A program made the translations under genes and the position numbers. A DNA stretch of 64,000 nt, taken from contig NZ_CP023406.1 of the NCBI RefSeq assembly GCF_002327105.1, positions 2,542,001 through 2,606,000 of the forward strand, read 5' to 3'. This DNA is from Luteimonas chenhongjianii (GTDB taxonomy: Bacteria; Pseudomonadota; Gammaproteobacteria; Xanthomonadales; Xanthomonadaceae). Positions 1 to 8,604 of this stretch are shown here, one piece after another (positions within the stretch are counted from its first letter, which is position 1; every line of letters starts with the position of its first letter). The notes beneath the pieces were generated by a model. That model was not told where the DNA came from and searched no databases. It saw only the letters and a list, made by a program, of their open reading frames with translations.

Positions 1-2734
1 TGCCGTTGTTCACCACCACGCCCATCAGCACCAGGATGCCGATGAAGGCCATCACCGTGAACGAGGTTCCGGTCAGCCAGAACAGCCAGAACACGCCGAA
101 CATCGAGAACACGACGCAGCTCATGATCGCGGCTGGAAACAGCAGCGATTCGAACACCGCCGCCATCACCACGTAGATCATGACCAGTGCGATGAGCAGG
201 TTGAACAGCATCTGCCGGCTTGCCGCGGCATCGTCCTCGAAGCCGCTGCCGGAGAAGCTGTAACCGTAGCCGGCTGGAAACTCGACTGTCTCGAGCACCT
301 GCTCGAGCGCCTTGCGGGCGTCGGGCATGGTGGTTTCGCCGGCGAGATTGGCCTGCAGGGTCAGCGAGGTCTGGCGGTCGTTGCGGTTGATGCGGCTCGC
401 CGCCGGTTCCACGCGCATGTCCACCAGGCTCGTCAGCGGCACGTTCCGGCCATCGGGCGCGCGCACCATGAAGCTGGCGATATCCGCTTCGCTGTAACTT
501 TCGGCGCCGGCGAAACGCACCCACACCGGCACTTCGTCCTCGCCCCGGCGGAACTCGCGCAGTTGGCTGCCGCGCAGCGCCAGTCCGACGAACCGCGACA
601 CCTCTTCCGCGCTGAAGCCGAAGGCCGCCGCGCGGTCGCGGTCGATGCGGATGTTGAGCTCCTGGTTGAGATCGCCCGCGTCCACGCGCACGTCGCGCAG
701 CGCGGGATTGAGCGACAGCATCGGGATCACCCCATCGGCGATCTCGCGCAGCACCTGGGAGGAGTCACCGACCAGCTGGACCTGGACGCCCTGCCCGGCC
801 TGCCCGCCGCCCTGGTCGCCACCGCCCACGCCAACTTCGGCGCGTGCCGACTTGGGCAGCGCCTGGCTGATCGCTTCCGACAATGCCTTGGTGTCGCCGA
901 CATCGTCATTGAAGGTCACGACGGTCCCAGAATCGCCACCTTCGCCGAACCACGAATAGATCTGGCGGATGCGGTACTGCTCGCGGTTGTCTTCGAGGAA
1001 GGTTTCGAAGCGACGCACCTCGTCGGAGCGCTGCTGCAGGTTGTAGCTGCCCTTCCACTGGTAATAGAGCTGGATCTCCTTGCCGCCGCCGCCATCGCCG
1101 AACATGTCGAACTTGGTCTGCGTCATCGGCACCACGCTCAACACGACGACCAGCAGGATGCAGATCACGCTCCAGCCACGATGTTCCAGCGACCAGCGCA
1201 GCAGGCGCGCGTACTGGCGCTGCATGCGCGGGATCAATCCGTTGGGACTGGCGACCGCGGGGGGCGTCTTCATGCGCGCCGACATCATCGGAATCAGGCT
1301 CACCGCGACCAGCCACGACGCCAGCAACGACACCGAGATGGTGATCGCCAGCTGGTTCATGAAGATGCTGATCATGTTGGTTTCGCCCAGGAGATTGGGC
1401 ACGAACACGATGCAGTGGCACAGCGTGCCGGCCGACAGCGCGATGGCGACGTTGCGCGTGCCCACCACCGACGCCAGCCATGGCTGGTCCGGCATGCGTT
1501 CGCGCTCCTGGTAGATGCTCTCCACCACCACGACCGCGTTGTCGACCAGCATGCCGACCGCGAGCAGCAGGCCCATCAGCGACAGCACGTTGAGCGTGAC
1601 GTCGAAGAAGTGCATGAAACCGAGCGTGATGATGAAACAGATCGGAATCGCCAGCGTCACCATCAGCGTGGACGGCCAGTGGCGCAGGAAGAAGTACAGC
1701 ACGATGATCGACAGCACGAGGCCGATCGCGCCCGCCTCCACCAGCTCCAGCAGCGAGGAGGTGACCTCCTCCCCCATGTTCTGGATGACCTTGACGTCGA
1801 CGCCTTCCAGGCCGGCGCCGGTGCGCGCCGCTTCGACTTCGGCGAGTACGTTGCGCGAGACTTCCACCAGATTCGCGTCGCGCTCCTTGTAGATCTCCAG
1901 GCCAACGGCCGCGCGTCCGTCGAGGCGGCGGCCGTAGTCCATGCGCTGCGGCTTGAACTGCACCTGCGCGACGTCCGACAGGCGCAGACCCTGCGGGTTG
2001 ATCACCAGGTCCCGCAGTTGCTGCAGGTCGCTGATCTCACCGATCGGCTGCACGCGCAGACGCTGTCCGCCGTCGAGGATCTGCCCGGCCGAGACCGAGA
2101 AGTTGAGCGCGCGCAGGCGCGTGGAAAGTTCGTTGAGATCGATGCCGTGCGCGGTCAGACGGTCGGGCTGGACCGCGATCTCGACCTCGTTCGGCGCCGC
2201 GCCATTGATCTCCACGCGTGCCACGCCCGGCACGCGTTCCAGCCGGCGCTTGAGCTGGCGGTCGATCAGCTCGTAGCTGCCGCTCAGATCCACGTTCGCC
2301 GCCAGGCGCAGGCGCAGCACCGGCTGATCGCTGGTGGAGAACTTCTGCACCATGTAGCGGCGGAAATCGTCCGGCAGGTCGCTGCGGATCGCATCGATCC
2401 GCTCGCGTGCTTCCGATGCACTGATCGCGACGTTGCGGTCCCAGTCCCTGAATTCCAGCATCACGAACGCACCGTCGGAGGTCGCCTGACCACGCATGCG
2501 CTTGATGCCACTCATCGTCGCGAGCGTCTCCTCCGCCGGGCGCAGCAGGTTCTGCTCGGCTTCTGCCGGCGTCGAGCCGGCATAGGGCAGTTGCACGACG
2601 AGGAACGGCGCCGAGATGTCCGGCAATGCCTCGAGCGGCAGGCGCACCGAAGCGATCAGCCCGATCACCACCATCGAGATGAAACACATGATGGTGGTGA
2701 TCGGCCGTCGCAGACTCAGCTCGGCGATGCTCAT
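1..2734 (-). CDS. RND efflux permease, second of a tandem pair (C-terminus beyond left edge)
   Basis: Inner-membrane proton-driven resistance-nodulation-division pump. About 911 residues are visible. The N-terminus (MSIAELSLRRPITTIMCF) is the typical RND first membrane helix, followed by the periplasmic porter region, the central transmembrane block with a GxxVDNAVVVVE-type helix 4 signature, a long periplasmic second half, and the start of the C-terminal membrane block, where the window ends. The ATG overlaps the stop of the upstream permease gene (ATGA), so the two are translationally coupled. With the fusion protein it forms an MdtABC-like arrangement of one adaptor and two different permeases. 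Substrate unknown. No outer-membrane channel gene is visible; one could lie left of the window. Confidence 0.93.
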   Translation of the reverse strand, partial: MSIAELSLRRPITTIMCFISMVVIGLIASVRLPLEALPDISAPFLVVQLPYAGSTPAEAEQNLLRPAEETLATMSGIKRMRGQATSDGAFVMLEFRDWDRNVAISASEARERIDAIRSDLPDDFRRYMVQKFSTSDQPVLRLRLAANVDLSGSYELIDRQLKRRLERVPGVARVEINGAAPNEVEIAVQPDRLTAHGIDLNELSTRLRALNFSVSAGQILDGGQRLRVQPIGEISDLQQLRDLVINPQGLRLSDVAQVQFKPQRMDYGRRLDGRAAVGLEIYKERDANLVEVSRNVLAEVEAARTGAGLEGVDVKVIQNMGEEVTSSLLELVEAGAIGLVLSIIVLYFFLRHWPSTLMVTLAIPICFIITLGFMHFFDVTLNVLSLMGLLLAVGMLVDNAVVVVESIYQERERMPDQPWLASVVGTRNVAIALSAGTLCHCIVFVPNLLGETNMISIFMNQLAITISVSLLASWLVAVSLIPMMSARMKTPPAVASPNGLIPRMQRQYARLLRWSLEHRGWSVICILLVVVLSVVPMTQTKFDMFGDGGGGKEIQLYYQWKGSYNLQQRSDEVRRFETFLEDNREQYRIRQIYSWFGEGGDSGTVVTFNDDVGDTKALSEAISQALPKSARAEVGVGGGDQGGGQAGQGVQVQLVGDSSQVLREIADGVIPMLSLNPALRDVRVDAGDLNQELNIRIDRDRAAAFGFSAEEVSRFVGLALRGSQLREFRRGEDEVPVWVRFAGAESYSEADIASFMVRAPDGRNVPLTSLVDMRVEPAASRINRNDRQTSLTLQANLAGETTMPDARKALEQVLETVEFPAGYGYSFSGSGFEDDAAASRQMLFNLLIALVMIYVVMAAVFESLLFPAAIMSCVVFSMFGVFWLFWLTGTSFTVMAFIGILVLMGVVVNNG

Positions 2735-5700
2735 GTCGCGCTGGTCTCCATAACGTCGGCACGATCGGCAGCGGCGCCCAGCCGCGCGCGGCGTCCACGC
2801 TCGGCGTAGAACGCATCGGACTTGCGGTCGAGCAGGTCGTAGACCACCGGGATCACCAGCAGCGTCAGCACGGTCGATACCGCCAGGCCGCCCATCACCA
2901 CGATCGCCATCGGCGAGCGCACCTCGGCGCCGTCACCCAGCGCGAGTGCCAGCGGGAGGAAGCCGAACAGCGTCGAGAGCGTGGTCATGATGATCGGCCG
3001 CAGGCGCGAACGCGCAGCCTCGACCAGGGCGTCGCGCTTCGGCACACCCGCCTCGCGCAGCTGGTTGACCTTGTCGATCAGGATGATCGCGTTCTTCACC
3101 ACCAGGCCCACCATCAGGATCAGGCCGATGAAGGCGACCACCGAGATCGTATTGCCGGTCAGCAGCAGGCCACCGATCGCACCCACCATCGCCAGCGGGA
3201 TGGTGAACAGGATCACGAACGGGTGCAGCAGCGATTCGAACTGCGAGGCCATGACGAGGTAGACGAGGAAGATCGCCAGCGCGAACGCCATCAGCAGCGA
3301 GCGCATCGATTCGGCGAGCTCCTCACCCTGGCCGCCGATGTGCATGCCGACTTCGGGACCGAGCGGATTGTCCGACACCATCTGCCGCACCTCGCCCATC
3401 GCCGTGCCCAGGTCGATCCCGCGCAGGTTCGCCGACACCACTGCGACGCGCACCTGGTCGGCGCGATGGATCTCGCTCGGGCCGACCGTCGCGACCACGT
3501 CGGCCACCGAATCCAGACGGAGCGGAGACGCGCTGCCGGGATTGACGATCAAATTGCGGATGCGATCGACCGAGTCGCGCTCGCTCTCCTGCGCGCGCAC
3601 CAGCACGTCGATCTTGCGGTCGCGGAAGTTGTAACGCGTGGCGACCTCGCCACGCACCGCGCGCACCACCGCATCGGCGATCTCGCGCGTGGTCAGACCG
3701 AAGGCGCCGGCGCGCTCCTGATCGAACACGATCTGGATCTCGGGGAAGCCCTGCTCCACCGTGCTCTTGACGTCGGCGTAGTGCGGATTGGCGCGCAGCA
3801 TGTCCGCCATGCGCTGGCCGGCCTTTGCCAGGCCGTCGAGATCCTGACCACGGATTTCGATTTCCAGCGGCGTGGAGAAACTGAAGATCTGCGGACGGGC
3901 GAAATCGACGGCGACACCCGGGTACGTCTGCATTGTCTCGCGCAGGCGCTCGGTCTGTTGCGCTTCGAACTCGCGACTACCTCCCCCGCTCATGACGATG
4001 CTGAGCTTGCCGATGTTCTCGCCGCTTTCCGTCGGGTTCGCATCGAGCCGTGTGCCGCTGCCGCTGACGCCGAACAGCAACTCGACGCCGTCGTCACCGG
4101 CATGGGCCTGCTGCACCTCGCGCATGATGCGGTCGGTCTCGCGCAAAGGCGTGCCCGGCGGCAACTTGGCAGTCATCTCGAAGCGATCCTGCGCCAGCTG
4201 CGGGATCAGGTCGGTGCCGAGCAACGGCACCGCCAGCAGGCTGAGCAGGAACACCCCGGTCGCGGTCCCCAGCACCAGCCATGGACGCGCAAGCGCAGCC
4301 GGCAGCGCGCGCAGGTAGCCGCGCTCGGCCCGCTTGTAGGGCGCCATCGCCAGATCGCTGGCGCGGCCCATGACCCGGCCGGTGCCGCCCGACACGAAGC
4401 GCCAAGCGCGCACCATCGCCCAGGCGATGCCGAACAGGACGCCGCGGATGCCGGCACCGATCCCGCGACCGGTCGCCGCGAGCGGCTTCTGCCAACGGCT
4501 GTCCGGATGCCACTGCGGATGCGGCGCTTCCTCCGGGAATGCCATCGGTGGCCGGCCCTTGAGCGACGCCATCATCGGAATCAGGGTCAACGCGACCAGC
4601 AGCGACACGCCGACCGCGATCGCGATGGTCAACGCCTGGTCGCGGAACAGCTGTCCGGCGATGCCTTCGACGAACACCAGCGGCAGAAACACAGCGATGA
4701 TCGTCAGCGTCGACGCGACGACCGCCATACCGACTTCGCGCGTTCCGGTGATCGCGGCCTCCAGAACGCCCAGCCCGCGCTCGCGCGCCTTGGCGATGCT
4801 TTCGAGCACCACGATCGAATCGTCGATGACCAGTCCCGTCGCCAACGCCAGACCGCCGAGCGACATGACGTTGAGGCTCAGGCCCAGCTGATCCATGAAG
4901 AAGAACGTGGTGATGATCGAGATCGGCAGCGACAGGCTCACCACCAGCGTGCTCCAGCCGCTGCGCAGGAACAGGAAGATGATCAGCACGGCCAGCGTGC
5001 CGCCGATCAGCGCATCGGTGCGCACGTCATGGATCGCGGCGCGCACGAACTTCGACTGGTCGTCGACCACGGTCAGCGTCATGTCCGGGGGCAGATCCTT
5101 GCGGATGACGTCCAGCCGCGCCTGCACCGCGTCGGCGGTGGAGACGGTGTTGGCGTCGCCTTCCTTGTAGATCGCCAGCTCCACGGCTTCCGCGCCGCCG
5201 AGCCGGATGATGCTTTCGCGTTCCTTGAAGCTCTGCCGCACCGTGGCGATATCGCGCAGGCGGATCGCGCGACCGCCGGCGATCGTCGTGCTACCGGCGC
5301 CCGACGCGCTCTGCACCGATGCCGCCGCCGCGAGCACGGCCTGGGAGCCACTGGCCGCTGCGATCGCCGCCATCTGTTGCGCCGCGCTGGCCGCGCTGTC
5401 GTCGCCGCCCGACTGCGTGGCGACCAGCATTTCGCCGATCTGTTCGACGCTTTCGAACTGGTTGACCGTGCGCACCAGGTAGCGCTGCGTGCCCTGATCG
5501 AGCCGACCGCCCGACAGGTTGATGTTCTCCTGCTGCAGACGCTGGATCACGTTCTCGATCGGCAGGCCGATGCGCGCCATCTGCTGCAGATCGAGCTCGA
5601 CCTGCACCTCGTCCTCGAAACCGCCGCCGACCTTGACCGCAGCCACGCCGACGACGGGCTCGATCTTCTTCTTCAGGTCATCGTCGGCGTAGCGACGCAT

Positions 5701-6237
5701 GCGCGTGAGTTCGTCGACCGCATCGCCCTTCTCGCCTGCGGTCAGCGCGAGGCGCAGGATCGGCTCGGTCGAGGGATTGAATCGCAGCAGCACCGGCGGC
5801 GTGACTTCCAGGGGCAACTGCAGCGTCTCGAGTTTGTCGCGCACCTCCAGGCTGGCCTGGTCCATATCGGTGCCCCAGGCGAACTCCAGCACCACGTCGC
5901 TCTGGCCGGTGCGCGAGATCGAACGCAGCTTGCGCACGCCCTTGACCACGCCGACGGCCTCTTCCACCGGCTCGCTCACCAGCGTTTCGATTTCCGATGG
6001 CGCGGCGCCGGTGTACTCGGTGCGGACGGTCAGCGTGGGATAGCTGAGGTCGGGCAGCAGATTGACCTTGAGGTTGGTCAGCGCGATCAGGCCGAACAGC
6101 ATCATGCTGATCGCGACCATCCACACCGTCACCCGGCGTCGCGTGGAGAACTCGACGAGATCGAAACGCCCCGGAGACGCGTGCGGATCCGCGGCCGGGC
6201 CGTCGCCGGCGGGGCCGTCGTGTGGCGCGCCGACCAT
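2731..6237 (-). CDS. RND efflux permease, first of a tandem pair (1168 aa)
   Basis: Inner-membrane RND transporter, full length. The cytoplasmic N-terminus of about 35 residues is followed by the first helix (RVTVWMVAISMMLFGLIALT), porter domains, and central membrane helices including the TGLVIDDSIVVLES region whose acidic residues relay protons in this family. A second periplasmic half and C-terminal membrane block follow. It is longer than the usual 1020-1060 residues. Two extra stretches stand out: an alanine/serine-rich insertion at about residues 274-320, and an extended cytosolic linker between the two halves containing an additional hydrophobic segment. The start ATG shares one base with the stop of the fusion-protein gene (TAATG). 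Likely partner of the next permease in a hetero-oligomeric pump. Confidence 0.94.
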   Translation of the reverse strand: MVGAPHDGPAGDGPAADPHASPGRFDLVEFSTRRRVTVWMVAISMMLFGLIALTNLKVNLLPDLSYPTLTVRTEYTGAAPSEIETLVSEPVEEAVGVVKGVRKLRSISRTGQSDVVLEFAWGTDMDQASLEVRDKLETLQLPLEVTPPVLLRFNPSTEPILRLALTAGEKGDAVDELTRMRRYADDDLKKKIEPVVGVAAVKVGGGFEDEVQVELDLQQMARIGLPIENVIQRLQQENINLSGGRLDQGTQRYLVRTVNQFESVEQIGEMLVATQSGGDDSAASAAQQMAAIAAASGSQAVLAAAASVQSASGAGSTTIAGGRAIRLRDIATVRQSFKERESIIRLGGAEAVELAIYKEGDANTVSTADAVQARLDVIRKDLPPDMTLTVVDDQSKFVRAAIHDVRTDALIGGTLAVLIIFLFLRSGWSTLVVSLSLPISIITTFFFMDQLGLSLNVMSLGGLALATGLVIDDSIVVLESIAKARERGLGVLEAAITGTREVGMAVVASTLTIIAVFLPLVFVEGIAGQLFRDQALTIAIAVGVSLLVALTLIPMMASLKGRPPMAFPEEAPHPQWHPDSRWQKPLAATGRGIGAGIRGVLFGIAWAMVRAWRFVSGGTGRVMGRASDLAMAPYKRAERGYLRALPAALARPWLVLGTATGVFLLSLLAVPLLGTDLIPQLAQDRFEMTAKLPPGTPLRETDRIMREVQQAHAGDDGVELLFGVSGSGTRLDANPTESGENIGKLSIVMSGGGSREFEAQQTERLRETMQTYPGVAVDFARPQIFSFSTPLEIEIRGQDLDGLAKAGQRMADMLRANPHYADVKSTVEQGFPEIQIVFDQERAGAFGLTTREIADAVVRAVRGEVATRYNFRDRKIDVLVRAQESERDSVDRIRNLIVNPGSASPLRLDSVADVVATVGPSEIHRADQVRVAVVSANLRGIDLGTAMGEVRQMVSDNPLGPEVGMHIGGQGEELAESMRSLLMAFALAIFLVYLVMASQFESLLHPFVILFTIPLAMVGAIGGLLLTGNTISVVAFIGLILMVGLVVKNAIILIDKVNQLREAGVPKRDALVEAARSRLRPIIMTTLSTLFGFLPLALALGDGAEVRSPMAIVVMGGLAVSTVLTLLVIPVVYDLLDRKSDAFYAERGRRARLGAAADRADVMETSAT

Positions 6238-7355
6238 TACTTCGCTTCGCTCTTGGCGTCGGCAGTGGCCGGCGCCGCGGCAACCGGCGCTTCGCCGATC
6301 ACCTGCACCGCGCTGCCTTCGCGCAGCGCCACCTTACCTGCGGTGACCACGGGATCGCCGGCTTCCAGGCCGCTGCGCACCTCGATCATGTTGCCGTCGA
6401 CATAGCCCAGCTCGACCGGCACGCGGACCGCCTTGCCTTCGCGCACGGTGTAGACCGCGGTTTCGCCTTCGTCGAGCAGCGCGCTGCGCGGGATCACCAG
6501 TGCATCGGCGCGCTCGTCGTAGTCGATGTGGATGCGGCCGAACATGCCCGAACGCAGCGAGTCGTTCCCGGCGAATGCGGTGACCACGCGGAAGGTGCCG
6601 CTGCGCGATTCCACGATCGGCGCAACGCGTTCAACCACGCCTTCGAAGCTTTCGCCGGGCAGCGCATCGACCTGCAACCGCACCGGCTGGCCGCGCTTGA
6701 GCACGCGCAGTTCGCGCTCGGGCACGTTGAGCGTGGCCTCGATGCGGGCGTTGTCGACGATGCTGAAGATCGGCGTGTTGATCTGCACGAAATTGCCGGT
6801 GCGGATCATGCGTTGCGAGATCACGCCGGAGATCGGCGCGGTCACCGCGGTGTAGGACAGCTCCAGCTGCGCCATGTCGTGCTGGGCACGCGCGGTGTCG
6901 AGATCGAACTTGAGCTGGTCCAGATCGTTGGCGCTGATCATCTGCTGGGCCACGAGCTGCTGCGCGCGGCGGTAGCTGTTTTCGAGCTTGCCCATCGTGG
7001 CGAGGCTCTGGCGTACCGCCAGGCGCGCCCGATCGGGATCGAGACGCACCAGCGGCTGGCCGGCGCGCACGGTGTCGCCCTCCTCGACCAGAACCTCGAG
7101 CGCGATGCCCGAGGTCTTGGCGACCACGTCGGCGCCACGCGGGACTTCCAGCGACGCAGTGCCTACATAGCTCGCTGCCACGCTGCGACGGGCCACCGCC
7201 TCGGTTTCCACCGGAACCGGCGCTGCCGCGGCGTCGTCGGCCTTGGCATCGGCACCGCCCCCACCCTTGCAGGCGGACAGGACCAGAACGGCGGAAACCA
7301 GAATGGCGCCGGTAAGAACGCGTCGCGTGGACGCGAAGGCATGCGGTGTGGACAT
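6237..7355 (-). CDS. RND efflux periplasmic adaptor (membrane fusion lipoprotein)
   Basis: Predicted 372-residue HlyD/AcrA-type adaptor bridging the permeases to an outer-membrane channel. The chosen ATG gives a lipoprotein signal peptide with lipobox LSAC near residue 23, followed by a Gly/Ala-rich tether. Next come the biotinyl-lipoyl-like half motif (TSGIALEVLVEEGDTVRAGQ), an alpha-hairpin region, the second lipoyl half (GVISQRMIRTGNFV) and a beta-barrel domain. A 65-codon upstream extension is open but lacks any signal peptide and was rejected. First gene of the efflux operon. The spacer upstream carries a palindrome (7414-7428) that may be its operator. Confidence 0.93.
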   Translation of the reverse strand: MSTPHAFASTRRVLTGAILVSAVLVLSACKGGGGADAKADDAAAAPVPVETEAVARRSVAASYVGTASLEVPRGADVVAKTSGIALEVLVEEGDTVRAGQPLVRLDPDRARLAVRQSLATMGKLENSYRRAQQLVAQQMISANDLDQLKFDLDTARAQHDMAQLELSYTAVTAPISGVISQRMIRTGNFVQINTPIFSIVDNARIEATLNVPERELRVLKRGQPVRLQVDALPGESFEGVVERVAPIVESRSGTFRVVTAFAGNDSLRSGMFGRIHIDYDERADALVIPRSALLDEGETAVYTVREGKAVRVPVELGYVDGNMIEVRSGLEAGDPVVTAGKVALREGSAVQVIGEAPVAAAPATADAKSEAK

Positions 7356-7413
7356 GTGGACTCGATGTGACCCCTGCGGTGTGGTAGCAAGGTATATCAC
7401 CAATACATGTCGG

Positions 7414-7428
7414 CCTATCTGCCATAGG
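7414..7428. promoter_or_regulatory. Perfect inverted repeat CCTAT-N5-ATAGG upstream of the efflux operon
   Basis: CCTATCTGCCATAGG is a perfect 5-bp inverted repeat with a 5-bp spacer, 59 bp upstream of the adaptor start and about 45 bp upstream of the cytochrome promoter candidate on the other strand. A smaller repeat, GTCA-N3-TGAC, abuts it at 7428-7438. The dyad resembles a TetR- or MarR-type operator in size, but no such regulator gene lies in this window. Operator function is inference. Confidence 0.4.
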
Positions 7429-7472
7429 TCATGGTGACTTGCGGGCGCGGGCGCCCACCTTGCCGGCATGGA

Positions 7473-7502
7473 TTGGGTTTGATCCGCGCGCGTGGCTATA
7501 CT
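7473..7502 (+). promoter_or_regulatory. Candidate sigma-70 promoter for the cytochrome c pair
   Basis: TTGGGT (7473-7478) and TATACT (7497-7502) are separated by 18 bp, about 95 bp upstream of the first cytochrome ATG. The -10 matches consensus at 5 of 6 positions and the -35 at 4 of 6. Confidence 0.45.
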
Positions 7503-7597
7503 GGCCCGGTTGTGTACCGGTTCATACAGCGCGCAGGCGCAACGGACCACGCTTCCCAGACAGCACGTCCAGCCATTCAGGATTGCGGATACCCACG

Positions 7598-8017
7598 ATG
7601 ACGCGACAGTTCACGCTCGCCGCCTGCCTAGCCCTTGTTCCGCTCGTCCTGCCAGTGTCCGCCCAGGATGTGCCCGCCGCGCCATCGCCCACACCCCAGA
7701 CGCCGCAGGCCGCGGCCTCAGCCGCGACCACCACCGCCGAGCAGCCGACGCACACGCCACTGACCGGCGATGCGGCGACCGGTCGCCAGCTGACCTACAC
7801 CTGTCAGGGCTGCCATGGTGTCGAGGGCTACCGCAACATCTATCCGCACTACCACGTGCCGATGATCGGGGGTCAATCGCCCGAATACCTCGTCAACGCC
7901 TTGCACGAATACAAGCGCGGGACCCGCCGGCATCCGACCATGCAGGCTCAGGCGCAGAGTTTCACCGACCAGGACATCGCCGACATCGCCGCCTTCCTTT
8001 CGGAGCTTTCCAAGTGA
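7598..8017 (+). CDS. Periplasmic class I cytochrome c (139 aa)
   Basis: Small electron carrier. It has an N-terminal Sec signal peptide (cleavage probably after VSAQ, residues 20-23), a Pro/Ala/Thr linker, and a single cytochrome c domain with the heme attachment motif CQGCH at residues 69-73 and a plausible methionine ligand at Met115. The fold resembles half of a cytochrome c4 (GGQSPEYLVNALHEYK, then a C-terminal helix DIADIAAFLS). The internal ATG was chosen because it opens the signal peptide; the frame is open further upstream. Its stop overlaps the start of the next cytochrome gene. Maturation would use the ccm system encoded at 19.4-26.2 kb. Confidence 0.9.
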   Translation: MTRQFTLAACLALVPLVLPVSAQDVPAAPSPTPQTPQAAASAATTTAEQPTHTPLTGDAATGRQLTYTCQGCHGVEGYRNIYPHYHVPMIGGQSPEYLVNALHEYKRGTRRHPTMQAQAQSFTDQDIADIAAFLSELSK

Positions 8018-8457
8018 GCGGCGCCGCGATGCGCCGTGGCCTCCGCACCCTGCCCGCCCTGGCGGCACTGTGTCTGCTCGTCGCCTGCGGTGGCCAGCAA
8101 CACGATCCCGAAGCCGAAGCGTCAGCCGGCAGCTCGTCCGCGGGGCTGCCCAAGGGCAGCCTCGAAGGCGGCGAGGCGGCGGCAAACCTCAAGAGCGCGG
8201 CGACCGGGCAGACCTGCATCGACTGCCACGGCGCCGGTGGCAACGCGCCGCTCGACCCGACCTATCCCAAGATCGGCGGGCAGTACCGCGACTATCTCGC
8301 GCATGCCCTGCAGGCCTACCGGGACGGCGACCGCGAGCACGCGCTGATGTCGCAGCAGGCTGCGGGCCTCAGCGACCAGCAGATCGCCGACCTGGCAGTG
8401 TATTTCGCATCCCAGCAGCGTCAGCTGCGGGATCTGCGCGGCGCGCACGACCGCTGA
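8014..8457 (+). CDS. Lipoprotein cytochrome c (147 aa)
   Basis: Second monoheme cytochrome of a coupled pair. A GTG start overlaps the upstream stop (GTGA) and has GGAG at 8002-8005, eight bases away. An ATG five codons later is the alternative. The signal peptide ends in a lipobox (LVAC, Cys25), so the protein is probably membrane-anchored. The heme motif CIDCH lies at residues 68-72, followed by the same GGQYRDYLAHALQAYR pattern as its neighbour. The two proteins look like separated halves of a c4-type diheme cytochrome, one soluble and one tethered. Partner oxidase or dehydrogenase unknown. Confidence 0.87.
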   Translation: MSGAAMRRGLRTLPALAALCLLVACGGQQHDPEAEASAGSSSAGLPKGSLEGGEAAANLKSAATGQTCIDCHGAGGNAPLDPTYPKIGGQYRDYLAHALQAYRDGDREHALMSQQAAGLSDQQIADLAVYFASQQRQLRDLRGAHDR

Positions 8458-8557
8458 ATCCCCGGCGTCGGCTCGTCGCCGCCGCGCTACCGTCACCCTG
8501 CCCCGCCCGGGGTTGGGCCCTGCGGACGCGCGCTCTGGATGCGGCCGATCGGCTGCT

Positions 8558-8578
8558 GCGCCGGGAGTGCCCCGGCGC
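8558..8578. terminator. Perfect stem-loop between convergent genes
   Basis: GCGCCGGG-AGTGC-CCCGGCGC forms an 8-bp perfect stem in the gap between the cytochrome pair (plus) and the repetitive membrane protein (minus). Neither side has a T tract, so intrinsic termination is uncertain. Confidence 0.4.
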
Positions 8579-8604
8579 TCGCCGACCCGGCCCCAGCACC
8601 GCCC

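Noticed and set aside
563..6405. Very long open frames on the plus strand opposite the two RND permeases (748 and 1060 codons)
   Set aside because: They are antisense to well-conserved permeases, rich in His, Arg, Gln and Asp with no known domain. They result from high GC at codon position 3 of the real genes.
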